A stretch of 64,000 nucleotides of DNA from an uncultured SAR116 cluster alpha proteobacterium (GCA_902589185.1 CACIRZ010000003.1:27728-91727); one strand, 5' to 3'; positions 44,358 to 53,822 are shown, counted from the stretch's first letter. Notes: generated by a model not told the origin, from the sequence alone. Numbers and translations are program-made.

Positions 44358-45207
44358 TTCAAATATACAACCAAGAAGGAGTTTTATATTTACTCCTGGT
44401 CTGAAGCCTGACATGTATCCAAAAGCTCTTAAATCCGGCACAGATATGGTATGTGTTGAATTAGAAGATGGTATTGCCCCACACGATAAAGAAACAGCAA
44501 GAAACTTAGCACTAAAATTATTTCAAGAAAAGCAAGAAAATGACGGAGTTGAAAGAATTTTAAGAATTAATTGTTTAAGAGAAAAGTTTGGAATAGAAGA
44601 TGTCCAGGCTATTTTGTCAACTAAAAATTCTCCACCAGTTCTTATGATCCCAAAAGTAAAAACATCTCAAGAAGTTAAACTTTTAGATGATTTACTCAGT
44701 GAAAAAGGACATAACTGTAGACTTCATATTATAATTGAAACTAATGAAGGATTAGAAAATGCCTTTGACATAGCAAATTGTTCACAAAGAATAGATGCAC
44801 TTTTTTTTGGAGGTGTAGATATGTCTGCAGAGTTAAGATGTGAAAATAAATGGGAACCCCTTTTATATGCAAGATCCAGAATAGTACATGCAGCAGCCTC
44901 CGCTGGTATTGATGCAATAGATGTTCCTTATCTTGATCTAGATGATCTAGATGGTATGAAAGAGGAAGCAATTAAAGCAAAAGAGCTTGGTTTTAGTGGG
45001 AAAGGATCAATACATCCAAAACAAATTTCTATATTAAATAATGTTTTCACTCCCTCTATTGAAGTTATAGAGCGAGCAAAAAAAATCATATCAACATTTG
45101 AAGAAGCAAATACTGGGCTCGTTGTAATTGATGGCAAATTAATTGAAAAACCAGTGTTAAGAGAAATGTATAGAATATTATCTATAGCGAACAAATTAAA
45201 TAATTAA
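44347..45207 (+). CDS. HpcH/HpaI aldolase family (CitE-like) lyase
   Basis: 286 residues. RRSFIFTPGLKPDMYPKAL near the start, Asp/Glu of the metal site in CVELEDGIAPHDKETAR, then RINCLR, HIIIETNEGLENA and DALFFGGVDMSAELRC. The subgroup includes citrate lyase beta subunit-like, malyl-CoA and citramalyl-CoA lyases, all of which act on CoA thioesters of hydroxy-diacids. No citrate lyase alpha/gamma genes are here, so a stand-alone malyl/citramalyl-CoA-type lyase or thioesterase is likely. Overlaps tauE by 12 bases, tail to tail. Confidence 0.9.
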   Translation: MNHNSNIQPRRSFIFTPGLKPDMYPKALKSGTDMVCVELEDGIAPHDKETARNLALKLFQEKQENDGVERILRINCLREKFGIEDVQAILSTKNSPPVLMIPKVKTSQEVKLLDDLLSEKGHNCRLHIIIETNEGLENAFDIANCSQRIDALFFGGVDMSAELRCENKWEPLLYARSRIVHAAASAGIDAIDVPYLDLDDLDGMKEEAIKAKELGFSGKGSIHPKQISILNNVFTPSIEVIERAKKIISTFEEANTGLVVIDGKLIEKPVLREMYRILSIANKLNN

Positions 45208-45927
45208 TAACCTTAATGCTAAAAATATTAAAATAATCTGAAATATATAAAAAAATAATTTATTGCTAATTTTATCTAATAAATACTGCCCAATTCTGCT
45301 TCCCAAAAGTGTAGCAGGTATCATTAACAAAAAAGTATCTATATATTCTAAAAAAGAGAACCCAATCAAAGAGAACCCAATAATTTTTGTGAAGTTTCCG
45401 ACTAAACCAAAATAACCTAATGTTCCAACTATTGATTTTTTTTCGTTAATACTTTGCTTAATAATTACAGCTAATAGAGGGGCAATAACACCTACAAGCA
45501 TATTTAAAATACCTGTAAACAATCCTACTATATAATACCAATTCGATGATATAATAAAATTTTTGATAAATTTAATATTTTGCAATATTAGTGCAATTAT
45601 TATGAATGAACCAATTAGTTTTTTAATATCTTCTGCATTGATACTTTGAAAGATCTCAAGACCTATATAGACACCTAAAGGTATCATAAGTGAAAATTTT
45701 AATATTATGCTCCATTTTACAAACTTTCTTAAAAGCCATGTCCTTGCGATGTTCGAAGTAAACTGAATTACACCATGAACTGGAATTGCTTCAGATGGAT
45801 TCATGAATTGTAACATTGCAGCTAGTAGCACTGTGCCACCACCTGCTCCAGCAATAGATGTCATCATTGCTGTAAAAAATGAAAGTAAGGTAAGAAGTAG
45901 ATTGTCATAAATAGATAATTCAAGCAT
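45196..45927 (-). CDS. TauE/SafE family sulfite/anion exporter permease
   Basis: 243 residues with about eight hydrophobic segments. GAGGGTVLLAAMLQF (near 25-40) and VHGVIQFTSNIARTWLL match the first half-repeat and the second half repeats the GxxxG-like pattern (GLFTGILNMLVG). ATG 45927 preferred to an in-frame TTG at 45939. The family exports sulfite or sulfonates or carries other anions. With two sulfatases and three TauD-type oxygenases in the window, a role in sulfite/sulfate disposal is attractive but unproven. Confidence 0.86.
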   Translation of the reverse strand: MLELSIYDNLLLTLLSFFTAMMTSIAGAGGGTVLLAAMLQFMNPSEAIPVHGVIQFTSNIARTWLLRKFVKWSIILKFSLMIPLGVYIGLEIFQSINAEDIKKLIGSFIIIALILQNIKFIKNFIISSNWYYIVGLFTGILNMLVGVIAPLLAVIIKQSINEKKSIVGTLGYFGLVGNFTKIIGFSLIGFSFLEYIDTFLLMIPATLLGSRIGQYLLDKISNKLFFYIFQIILIFLALRLLII

Positions 45928-46015
45928 TGTTAAATTCAAATGATTTTAAGATAATTTATTCTTATACTTTTTTGATTTTTAATTGAATAAATTTTGTTTG
46001 AAGGATCATCTTATT

Positions 46016-46246
46016 TTGAAAAAAAATACAGTAATATTATCTGTTAATAATGATGAAGGACACTTATGCGTTGATATATTTATTAGAGAAAACAAAACTT
46101 TTGGTTTTGAAGAATATAGAAAAGATCCTGAAAATATTGATGGGTGGTACAAAGTTGGAAATTACAGTGATAAAATATATAAGAACCAAAAAGAAGCCTA
46201 TAAAAATGCATGCAAAAATATTCTGTGGTTAAAATATAAGAAATGA
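46016..46246 (+). CDS. Small hypothetical protein, about 76 residues
   Basis: An open frame reads from TTG 45983 or TTG 46016. I favour 46016 because AAGGA lies 10 bases before it and the first eleven residues of the longer form look random. Beta-rich start (TVILSVNNDEGHLCVDIFI) then WYKVGNYSDKIYKNQKEAYKNA, a DUF-like fold I do not recognise. The TGA overlaps the next ATG (ATGA), which suggests coupling to the binding-protein-like gene. Confidence 0.6.
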   Translation: MKKNTVILSVNNDEGHLCVDIFIRENKTFGFEEYRKDPENIDGWYKVGNYSDKIYKNQKEAYKNACKNILWLKYKK

Positions 46247-47139
46247 AGATAGTAAGCCTTTTCCCTGCAGGATCAGAAATAATATGTAATCTAGGGTTGT
46301 CAGACAACCTTGTCGCAGTAAGTCATGAATGTGATTTTCCTCCTTTGTTGAATAAAAAAATTAGAGTAACAAAAAGTATCATTACTAATAGTATGGATCA
46401 AAGAATGATTGATCAATTAGTTAAAAATGCGATAGAAAATAATGTTTTAATTTATGAAGTTGATAACAAGAAGCTCCTTGAAATAAATCCAGAAATAATT
46501 ATCACACAAGGATTATGCGAAGTATGTTCAATCTCAGAAAATCATGTTCAAGCTACTTTAAAAAATAATTTATGTACTTTAACAAGCAAAACTAAAATAA
46601 TTTCGTTAAATGCTACAACGTTTGAAGAAATTTGTTCTGACATCAAAATGATTGGTAAAGAAGTTAACAAAATTGAAGTTGCTGAAAGGCTAATTCAGGA
46701 AGCTAAAAATAAAAAAAATAATCTAATTAAAAAAAAAATTAATAAAAAACTTTTACTCCTTGAGTGGATTGATCCTTATTTTAGCCCTGGTCATTGGATA
46801 CCAGAACAAATTGAGATGGCTGGCTTTCAATCTGTCGTGGGAAAGAAAGGTGAAAAATCAGTAGAATTGTCTGCTGAAAAAATTAATGAACTTAATCCTG
46901 ACTATATTGGTTTAATCTGTTGTGGTTTCAATCTTGAAGAAAATAAACTTTTCGCAAAAAAACTTTATGAAGACTCTAGAATAAATAATTTGGATGCTAT
47001 TAAAAACGAACAAGTATTCGCTTTTGATTCTAATTCTTATTTTAGCAGACCATCTTTAAGAATTATGGATGGAGCTGAACAGCTCAGAGAAGCAATATTT
47101 TATAACAATAAAAATAATCATTGTAAGAGAAATTATTGA
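46243..47139 (+). CDS. BtuF-like periplasmic-binding-protein-fold protein without signal peptide
   Basis: 298 residues of the ABC-type cobalamin/Fe-siderophore binding protein family: MKIVSLFPAGSEIICNLGL, VAVSHECDFPP, EIIITQGLCEVCS, LLEWIDPYFSPGHWIPEQIEMAG and QVFAFDSNSYFSRPSLR. These stretches match the 'cobalamin-binding' cytosolic subgroup. It lacks any signal sequence, so it is not a transport receptor and could be an intracellular corrinoid- or nucleotide-like binding protein. No Btu transport genes are adjacent. Confidence 0.87.
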   Translation: MKIVSLFPAGSEIICNLGLSDNLVAVSHECDFPPLLNKKIRVTKSIITNSMDQRMIDQLVKNAIENNVLIYEVDNKKLLEINPEIIITQGLCEVCSISENHVQATLKNNLCTLTSKTKIISLNATTFEEICSDIKMIGKEVNKIEVAERLIQEAKNKKNNLIKKKINKKLLLLEWIDPYFSPGHWIPEQIEMAGFQSVVGKKGEKSVELSAEKINELNPDYIGLICCGFNLEENKLFAKKLYEDSRINNLDAIKNEQVFAFDSNSYFSRPSLRIMDGAEQLREAIFYNNKNNHCKRNY

Positions 47140-47927
47140 TAGATTATTGGAAACTCTTCACCAACAAGTTTGTCACCAGTTTTGAGCTTAATATTTTCAA
47201 ATGGAGGAGATCCCTTTCCTCCTCTATCAACAAAAAATGCATCATCCCCTACAATCCTAGCTGAAAAAATTCTTCTTCTGCTTAATTTATTAACATTTTC
47301 AGATGCTCCATGAAGTGTTCTAAAATCAAACGCAATTGCATCACCAGCTTTTATTTCCCAGCTTAAAATCTTATAGTCATTTCTGTTTGAGTTAATGTCT
47401 GGAACTTCAATTGATTCATCATTTTCATATAAATCATTTCCGTTAAATCTTTTAGGTTTATGCAGAATATTAGACAAATGCGATCCGGCGATACATTCTA
47501 AACATCCTTCTTTTGAAATATCATCTAAAGCTATCCAAAAACTTACTGATTGAGCTCCATCAACACAATAATAAGGTTTATCTTGGTGCCAGGGGGTTTT
47601 TATTGATGAACCAGGTTCTTTTACAAGAACATGATCATGGAAAAATCTTGAACTTTTAGAATGCATTAATAATGAAGCATGATAGCCTAACTTGGAGTTA
47701 AATATAAAGTCATTAAATTCAGATATTCTGTTCCAATTTACTAAATCTTGAAAAAAGGGTGCAGTTCCATCTTCTGGTATGTATGATCTTTCCCTAACGC
47801 TTGGGTTAGCAATTAATTTATCAACACCTATTCTTAATTTATCTACCCAATCAGAGAAAATTCCTTTACATAAAATCGCACCATCTTTTGCAAAATTTTC
47901 AATGTCATTATTATCTATAAATTCCAT
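47133..47927 (-). CDS. Phytanoyl-CoA dioxygenase (PhyH) family protein
   Basis: 264 residues. PWHQDKPYYCVDG holds His and Asp ligands, TLHGASEN the second His, and SRRRIFSARIVG the 2OG arginine. VKEPGSSIKTPWHQD marks the ectoine/phytanoyl-like subgroup. Its start overlaps the flavin reductase gene by 17 bases, with GGAATGG as ribosome site, so both are co-translated. A flavin reductase next to a non-flavin oxygenase is unusual and hints at a shared pathway. Confidence 0.9.
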   Translation of the reverse strand: MEFIDNNDIENFAKDGAILCKGIFSDWVDKLRIGVDKLIANPSVRERSYIPEDGTAPFFQDLVNWNRISEFNDFIFNSKLGYHASLLMHSKSSRFFHDHVLVKEPGSSIKTPWHQDKPYYCVDGAQSVSFWIALDDISKEGCLECIAGSHLSNILHKPKRFNGNDLYENDESIEVPDINSNRNDYKILSWEIKAGDAIAFDFRTLHGASENVNKLSRRRIFSARIVGDDAFFVDRGGKGSPPFENIKLKTGDKLVGEEFPIIYQ

Positions 47928-48573
47928 CCCATTCCTTTACAGCTTCTAATTTTCCATCCTTACCTAGTTTAGGTCTGTTTTTAGAAAAAGTATTTTCTGA
48001 TCCCACTACACCATAGTCCATATACCCTAATCTTACTAAGGGTCTCGCTGCGGAGGCATTAAACAGCCCGTCTTTAATGAACTTATCATTGATATAAATT
48101 CCAACAACTTGTCCAAAAATAACATAGTTGCCTTTACCTAATTTCCTGTCTACATTGGGCAAATCTATTGTTTTCCAATGCTTGCATTCAAGCGCAGCTG
48201 CGGCTTCAGCAACAAATGGTGCAGATACAAATTTACCAATTTGTGGCTTAAGTCCAGCTAATTCAAATTCGTCCACCTCAGAACCTGCAGGAACAGAACT
48301 TCCATTCATGTGATCAAATAAATCTTCTGTTGCTAATGAAACTGTAAAATCACCAGTCTCTTCAATGTTTTTTACAGAATCTTTTATATCAACTGAAGAA
48401 AACATAACGAAATGGGGTCGATCAGCAATTGCATTAAAGTAGCTATACGGTGCTAAATTATAAATACCACCTTTCGAGCGACTTCCAATCCAACCTATAG
48501 GCCTTGGTGCAACTATTGCTTTAAATGGGTCATGTGGAAGATTATGTTCATTTTTAATAGTATCGTAGTGCAT
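47911..48573 (-). CDS. Flavin reductase-like FMN-binding protein
   Basis: 220 residues of the flavin reductase/DIM6-NTAB family. VAPRPIGWIGSRSKGGIYNLAPYSYF and PHFVMFSSV form the FMN-binding part, then FTVSLATEDL and a C-terminal VRLGYMDYG stretch. Such proteins supply reduced flavin or act on small oxidised compounds. Reads away from the 3-hydroxyisobutyrate dehydrogenase-like gene across an 81-base spacer. Confidence 0.9.
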   Translation of the reverse strand: MHYDTIKNEHNLPHDPFKAIVAPRPIGWIGSRSKGGIYNLAPYSYFNAIADRPHFVMFSSVDIKDSVKNIEETGDFTVSLATEDLFDHMNGSSVPAGSEVDEFELAGLKPQIGKFVSAPFVAEAAAALECKHWKTIDLPNVDRKLGKGNYVIFGQVVGIYINDKFIKDGLFNASAARPLVRLGYMDYGVVGSENTFSKNRPKLGKDGKLEAVKEWDGIYR

Positions 48574-48654
48574 TTATGTATCCAGTAATAATAAAAAGTT
48601 TATAATCAAATTAAACAATATAAATTAAAAGTATAGAATAAACTTTTTTAACAA

Positions 48655-49554
48655 ATGAAGTGTGAAATTATGAATTTGAAAGAGATTAAAAAGATTGGTT
48701 TTGTTGGTTTAGGGGTTATGGGAAGCCCTATGTGCAAAAATCTACTTAAAAATAAACAATGGCACATTATTGTTCATGATTTAGATAATTTTAAAGAAAA
48801 AGAATTAGAAAAAAATGGAGCTTCAATTGCAAACAATCTTAATGAATTATTTAATGTAGCAGATGTGATCATTACCTGTTTACCTGGAGGTGATTTCGTA
48901 AAAGAAATCTATCTTGGAGAAAAGAAAATAGTATCTGAAATAAACCCAGATAAATTGATTATCGATATGTCTACTTCTCAACCAGATTTAATGATTGAGC
49001 TTAACAAACTAATAACAAAAAAAGGTTCATTCTTTGCTGATGCACCTATAGCTAGAACAAGGCAGGCTGCCAAAGATGGCACACTAGCAATAATGGTGGG
49101 TTCTAAAAAAGAAGTTTATAAAAGAATACTTCCTATTTTGGAATACATGGGAAAAGATATCATGCATTGTGGTGAAGTAGGAACAGGTCAAATGACTAAA
49201 ATTTTAAATAACATGATACTATTTGAAACAGTTGTTGCGCTCTCAGAGGCTGCAAATATTGCAGAAAAATATGATATGAGTGTTAAAAATTTATTTGAAA
49301 ATATTACGAAATGTTCTGGAGATAGCTTCGCACTAAGAAATCACGGACTAAAAAGTATAGCCCAAAATCACTTCCCTTCCCCAGCATTTTCTTCAGAATA
49401 TGCCCTTAAAGATCTTTCTTATGCAATAAATTTAGGAAAAACACATAACTTAAATTTACCAGGAGCAAACTCAGCTAAAAAACTTCTTAAAAAATCAATC
49501 ATGGATGGTGATAAGGATTTATATTTCCCAGTCATAAAAAAACATTTTGGTTAA
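48655..49554 (+). CDS. 3-hydroxyisobutyrate dehydrogenase family NAD(P)-dependent oxidoreductase
   Basis: 299 residues. GFVGLGVMGSPMCKNL (15-30) is the Rossmann cofactor loop; DAPIARTRQAAKDGTLAIMVG is the substrate loop and GTGQMTKILNNM carries the catalytic Lys and Asn. Oxidises a beta-hydroxy acid. ATG 48655 or 48670 (residue 6) are both possible; the second fits the usual start better. Neither has a clear ribosome site. Ends one base before the convergent SDR gene. Confidence 0.92.
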   Translation: MKCEIMNLKEIKKIGFVGLGVMGSPMCKNLLKNKQWHIIVHDLDNFKEKELEKNGASIANNLNELFNVADVIITCLPGGDFVKEIYLGEKKIVSEINPDKLIIDMSTSQPDLMIELNKLITKKGSFFADAPIARTRQAAKDGTLAIMVGSKKEVYKRILPILEYMGKDIMHCGEVGTGQMTKILNNMILFETVVALSEAANIAEKYDMSVKNLFENITKCSGDSFALRNHGLKSIAQNHFPSPAFSSEYALKDLSYAINLGKTHNLNLPGANSAKKLLKKSIMDGDKDLYFPVIKKHFG

Positions 49555-49555
49555 G

Positions 49556-50296
49556 TTACCCTCTTCCAACGAACGGCATTTTATTCGCCATAACTGTCAT
49601 GTCTAAAACATTTACGGTTACAGGTAAATTAGCCATATATAAAACAGCGTTAGCAATATGAATGGAATCAATAACTGGCTCAACTTCTGTTTTACCTGTG
49701 GCTTGGGGTACACCTTCTTTCATTCTTTCAGTCATTGGTGTTTCTGCATTTCCAATATTAATTTGACTACAACAAATATCATATTTTCTGCCATCTAATG
49801 AAATTGTTTTGGTCATTCCAGTAACACCATGTTTTGTTGCTGTGTAAGGAATAGATCCAGGTCGAGGAGTAACAGAAGATACACTACCATTATTAATAAT
49901 TCTTCCACCTTGTGGAGATTGATCTCTCATTAAAGCAAAAGCATATTTTGCACAAAGAAACATCCCATTTAAATTGATATCTACAACACTCTTCCAATTT
50001 TCAAATGGCATTTCATCAATAGACTGTGCAGGCACACCTATTCCTGCATTATTAAATAGGACATCTAGTCTCTTATGATTCTTTTCTACAATTTCAAATG
50101 CATTTTTAACAGCCTGAGGATCACTAACATCACATTGCAATATCTGAGTTTCGCCAGAACAAAGTTTTTGGGTTTCTATTAATTTATCTTTTCTTCTTCC
50201 TATAAGATACACTACCATACCTTCTTTTGATAAAACTTCAGCTACTCTTCTGCCAACGCCTGTTCCTGCTCCAGTGACGACTACTATTTTTGACAT
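49556..50296 (-). CDS. Short-chain dehydrogenase/reductase, SDR
   Basis: 246 residues. Cofactor motif GAGTGVGRR, NNAGIGV, then NNGSVSS and YTATKHGVTG with Ser, Tyr and Lys. GAGG is 5 bases before ATG. Classical SDR, preferred cofactor unclear. It is divergent from the AtuA operon, with a 101-base spacer. Confidence 0.93.
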   Translation of the reverse strand: MSKIVVVTGAGTGVGRRVAEVLSKEGMVVYLIGRRKDKLIETQKLCSGETQILQCDVSDPQAVKNAFEIVEKNHKRLDVLFNNAGIGVPAQSIDEMPFENWKSVVDINLNGMFLCAKYAFALMRDQSPQGGRIINNGSVSSVTPRPGSIPYTATKHGVTGMTKTISLDGRKYDICCSQINIGNAETPMTERMKEGVPQATGKTEVEPVIDSIHIANAVLYMANLPVTVNVLDMTVMANKMPFVGRG

Positions 50297-50397
50297 TTTT
50301 TCCTCTTATTTTTAAAACTTAGAAATTTTTGGTACATTAATTACTACTTATGTTATAAAATTAAAACAACTATTAATAATTTAACAAAATAATTACT

Positions 50398-51759
50398 ATG
50401 CAAAAAAAAGTCTTTATAGGTTGTGGAGCAGGTTTTTCTGGAGACAGATTTGACGCTTCAATCCCAATTGTAAACGAGTTTAAAAATATTAGTGAACCAA
50501 AATATTTAATGTTTGAAGTTCTTGCTGAAAGAACTTTAGCTATTGCTCAACAATATAGAATTAAAAATCCAGATGAGGGATATTCGCCTTTTTTAGATTC
50601 ATACATATCTCCTATAATTGATGATTGTCTTCAACATAACATTAAAATTATCTCAAATATTGGTGCTGCTAATCCACTTGGTGCAGCTAGAAGAATACTT
50701 GAAATAGCAAAAGAAAAAAAAACAAGAAAACCTAAGATTGGCGTAGTTGTTGGTGATGATCTTTTAGAATATATGACGAATAAAGAAATATTAGAAAGTC
50801 CCACAATGGAGGGATTAGATTTTTCGAATAATCAGATAACAGCTGCAAATGTCTACCTTGGTGCTAAACCAATTGCTGAAGCTCTTTCAAAAGAAGCTGA
50901 TATTGTAGTGGTAGGAAGAACTGTTGATAGTGCTCTTGCTTTGGGACCATTGATATACGAGTATAATTGGAAAAATGAAGATTTAAACTTACTTGGTTCC
51001 GGTACTATTTGTGGACACCTTTTAGAGTGCGGGGCTCAAGTAACAGGAGCTTACTTCGCTGATCCTGGGTTTAAAGATGTTCCTAATCTAGCTAAAGTTG
51101 GCTTCCCAATAGCAGAGTTTTATCAAGATGGATCATTCGTAATTACTAAACCAAAAGATACTGGTGGATTAGTAAGCAAAGCAACAATTACTGAACAATT
51201 ATTATACGAAACTCATGATCCTTCAAATTATCTTGTTCCTGATGTAACAGCTGACATGTCAGAATTGATGCTTGAGGATAATGGAAAAAATAGGATCCTT
51301 GTAAAAGGTGGAAAAGGTAAAAAAGCACCTCAAAAACTAAAAGCTACTATTTGCTGTGATAATGGTTTTATGGGAGAAGCGGAAATAAGTTATGCCGGTC
51401 CAAATGCACTAGCTCGAGCAAAACTTGCCGGAGAAGTTATAAGTGAAAGAATTCAAATTCTTGGACTCCAAGGACAATTAAGGGTTGAAATCATTGGAGC
51501 TGGCTCTGTTCATTTTTCTATGGATGAAGCCTCATCATACGAGCTTCCAAATGATGGAGATTATCGAGTAAGAACCTCTGCTATTTATCCTAAAAAATAT
51601 CAGGCTCAGCAAATGGTTGACGAAGTAATGTCTCTTTATTGTTGTGGCCCTGCTGCTGGCGGTGGTGGACGCGGATATGTTACGCCTCAATCATCAACTG
51701 CTTCTATATTGGTAAATAGAGCAACAGTAAGTCCAAATGTTCAAGTCAAGATTTTATAA
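50398..51759 (+). CDS. AtuA (DUF1446) domain protein, core subunit
   Basis: 453 residues of the acyclic terpene utilisation AtuA domain: IGCGAGFSGDRFDASIPI at the start, FEVLAERTLAIAQQ, ISNIGAANPLGAARR, CGAQVTGAYFADPGFKDVP and CCGPAAGGGGRGYVTP near the end. In Pseudomonas the AtuA core and a C-terminal domain are one protein; here the C-terminal domain is a separate downstream gene. The biochemical reaction of AtuA is not known for certain; the operon is linked to hydroxyacyl-CoA catabolism. No Shine-Dalgarno site is visible. Confidence 0.9.
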   Translation: MQKKVFIGCGAGFSGDRFDASIPIVNEFKNISEPKYLMFEVLAERTLAIAQQYRIKNPDEGYSPFLDSYISPIIDDCLQHNIKIISNIGAANPLGAARRILEIAKEKKTRKPKIGVVVGDDLLEYMTNKEILESPTMEGLDFSNNQITAANVYLGAKPIAEALSKEADIVVVGRTVDSALALGPLIYEYNWKNEDLNLLGSGTICGHLLECGAQVTGAYFADPGFKDVPNLAKVGFPIAEFYQDGSFVITKPKDTGGLVSKATITEQLLYETHDPSNYLVPDVTADMSELMLEDNGKNRILVKGGKGKKAPQKLKATICCDNGFMGEAEISYAGPNALARAKLAGEVISERIQILGLQGQLRVEIIGAGSVHFSMDEASSYELPNDGDYRVRTSAIYPKKYQAQQMVDEVMSLYCCGPAAGGGGRGYVTPQSSTASILVNRATVSPNVQVKIL

Positions 51760-51778
51760 TAATTAAGATGTAATATTT

Positions 51779-52153
51779 ATGATTAAATTAAATTTACCTG
51801 TACATTCTATTGCACATGCTAGAGCTGGAGATAAAGGGGATGTATCTAACATATCTCTAATAGCTTATCTTGATAGTGGTTGGCCAATTATTGAAAAATT
51901 AGCAACTAAAGAAAAAGTCCTAGAGATATTTAAACACATGGGAGCAACTAGAGTAGATAGATATAAACTTCCTAACTTAAGAGCTCTTAATTTTGTTATA
52001 CATAGCGCGCTTGGTGGAGGAGTAAATAGTTCATTAAGACTTGACAGACATGGGAAAACATTGTCATCTCATCTCCTTCATGAGTTAATTATGCCAATAA
52101 GTAAAGATCTACTCCCAATCAATTCACCATACCTAGAAAAGTTTAAGGATTAA
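51779..52153 (+). CDS. AtuA C-terminal domain protein
   Basis: 124 residues. SIAHARAGDKGDVSNISLIAY is the signature of the domain normally at the C-terminus of AtuA; LPNLRALNFVIHSALGGG follows. Separated from the core gene by a 19-base gap, so the pair acts as a two-gene form of AtuA. Not a frameshift: the frame has its own start codon and the upstream gene ends in a family-typical place. Confidence 0.87.
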   Translation: MIKLNLPVHSIAHARAGDKGDVSNISLIAYLDSGWPIIEKLATKEKVLEIFKHMGATRVDRYKLPNLRALNFVIHSALGGGVNSSLRLDRHGKTLSSHLLHELIMPISKDLLPINSPYLEKFKD

Positions 52154-52157
52154 AATA

Positions 52158-53822
52158 ATGAAAGAAGCTGGATCCCTCCTAGTTGAAATTTTAGAAAATC
52201 AAAAAGTTGAAAGAGTTTTTTGTGTTCCTGGGGAGAGTTATTTATCTGTTATGAACGGCCTTCAAGATACTTCTATAGAAACGGTACTTTGTAAACATGA
52301 AGGAGCTGCCTCCATAATGGCTGAGGCAGACGGAAAACTAACTGGAAGACCTGGTATAGCATTTGTTACAAGAGGACCTGGAGCTACTAATGCAGCTGCA
52401 GGCATACATATTGCTCAACAAGATAGTACTCCTATGATTCTTTTTGTAGGACAAATTGGCAAAGAAATGTATGGAAGAGATGCATTTCAAGAAGTTGATT
52501 ATCAACAATTTTTTGGTGGAATGGCAAAACTTGTTGTTGAAGTGCAGCAGGCTGACAGGTTGCCAGAGATTGTTTCGCGTGCTTATCACACAGCAATGTC
52601 TGGAAGACCTGGTCCAGTAATAATTGCATTACCAGAAAATATGTTGACCGTGTCAACTAATAACAAACCTGTTGGTTATATTAATAGTTCGTCATCAGCA
52701 CCATCTACAAATGACTTGGCTCAATTTATTGAAGAAATAAAGTCTGCTAAAAACCCAATCCTTATTTTAGGTGGATCTGTTTGGTCAAACGATGCTGCAA
52801 AAGATTTAGAATCAATATCAGAAATGCTTGGATTAACAATTTTAACTTCTCATAGAAGGCAAAGTTTTTATAATAATTTTCATGAAAATTATGGTGGTGA
52901 TTTAGGTTTAGGTGTAAATCCAAAACTTATTGAACGAATAAACAAATCTGATTATTTGGTTTTATTAGGTGGAAGATTAAGTGAAAATCCTTCTCAAGGT
53001 TTTTCTTTGTTTGGAATACCTGAACATAATAAGAGAGTTGTGCATATTCATCCAGGCCATGAAGAAATTGGAAGAATTTACAAACCTCATCTAGGAATAC
53101 CTTGTAGTCCAATATCTTTTGCTAATGCATTAAATAATGCGCTTAAAGGATTAAACACAAAACCATCATCTGAAAATCAAATAAATACAAACAAAGCTCA
53201 TGAAGAATACTTAGAATGGGGTAATATGCCACTAGAAGCTCCAAATTCAGGTGTTGATCTGACTTCAGCATTTAGAAGTTTAAGAGAAAATTTAGAGCCA
53301 AATACAATAATTACTAATGGTGCAGGCAATTATGCTGTATGGGGTCACAGATTATTTAGATTTAGTCAATTTGGAACACAGCTTGCTCCAATTTCTGGAT
53401 CTATGGGTTATGGCCTGCCAGCTGCAATTGCTGCAAAATTAAGAAACCCTAATCGAACAGTAATAGCTCTTGCTGGAGATGGATGTTTTCAAATGACTGA
53501 AAATGAATTTGCTACTGCTGTTCAATACAATGCAGCTGTTATTGTGTTTGTGATAGATAATGAGATGTATGGTACTATAAGAATGCACCAACATAAAAAC
53601 TATAAAGGAAAATACAAACACACAGGGTTAATTAATCCAGATTTTAATAAACTTGCTATAGCTATGGGTGGTCAAGGTTATACCGTTAACAACACAGAAG
53701 ATTTTATGAATATATTTAATGATGCTAAAGACTGGACTTCTAAAAATAATTTACCGGCATTATTACATATCAAAACTGGATCTGAAATGGTCCTTCCTGG
53801 AAAAAGATTTAGCTCACTTTAA
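52158..53822 (+). CDS. Thiamine diphosphate-dependent enzyme, acetolactate-synthase-like
   Basis: 554 residues. Catalytic Glu in CKHEGAASIMAEADGK (near residue 48), the central domain, and the ThDP motif GDGCFQMTENEFATAVQYNAAVIVFVIDN (starting near 436; G-D-G to N-N-like end). Family includes acetolactate synthase, 2-hydroxyacyl-CoA lyase, and benzoylformate decarboxylase. No ilvN-type regulatory subunit is adjacent, and it follows the AtuA pair by 4 bases with AAGGA, which argues for a catabolic lyase or decarboxylase. Confidence 0.92.
   Translation: MKEAGSLLVEILENQKVERVFCVPGESYLSVMNGLQDTSIETVLCKHEGAASIMAEADGKLTGRPGIAFVTRGPGATNAAAGIHIAQQDSTPMILFVGQIGKEMYGRDAFQEVDYQQFFGGMAKLVVEVQQADRLPEIVSRAYHTAMSGRPGPVIIALPENMLTVSTNNKPVGYINSSSSAPSTNDLAQFIEEIKSAKNPILILGGSVWSNDAAKDLESISEMLGLTILTSHRRQSFYNNFHENYGGDLGLGVNPKLIERINKSDYLVLLGGRLSENPSQGFSLFGIPEHNKRVVHIHPGHEEIGRIYKPHLGIPCSPISFANALNNALKGLNTKPSSENQINTNKAHEEYLEWGNMPLEAPNSGVDLTSAFRSLRENLEPNTIITNGAGNYAVWGHRLFRFSQFGTQLAPISGSMGYGLPAAIAAKLRNPNRTVIALAGDGCFQMTENEFATAVQYNAAVIVFVIDNEMYGTIRMHQHKNYKGKYKHTGLINPDFNKLAIAMGGQGYTVNNTEDFMNIFNDAKDWTSKNNLPALLHIKTGSEMVLPGKRFSSL

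Noticed and set aside
50398..52153. Frameshift in a single atuA gene
   Set aside because: The core ends with a family-typical motif and the second part has its own start 19 bases later; no extended homologous frame spans the gap.
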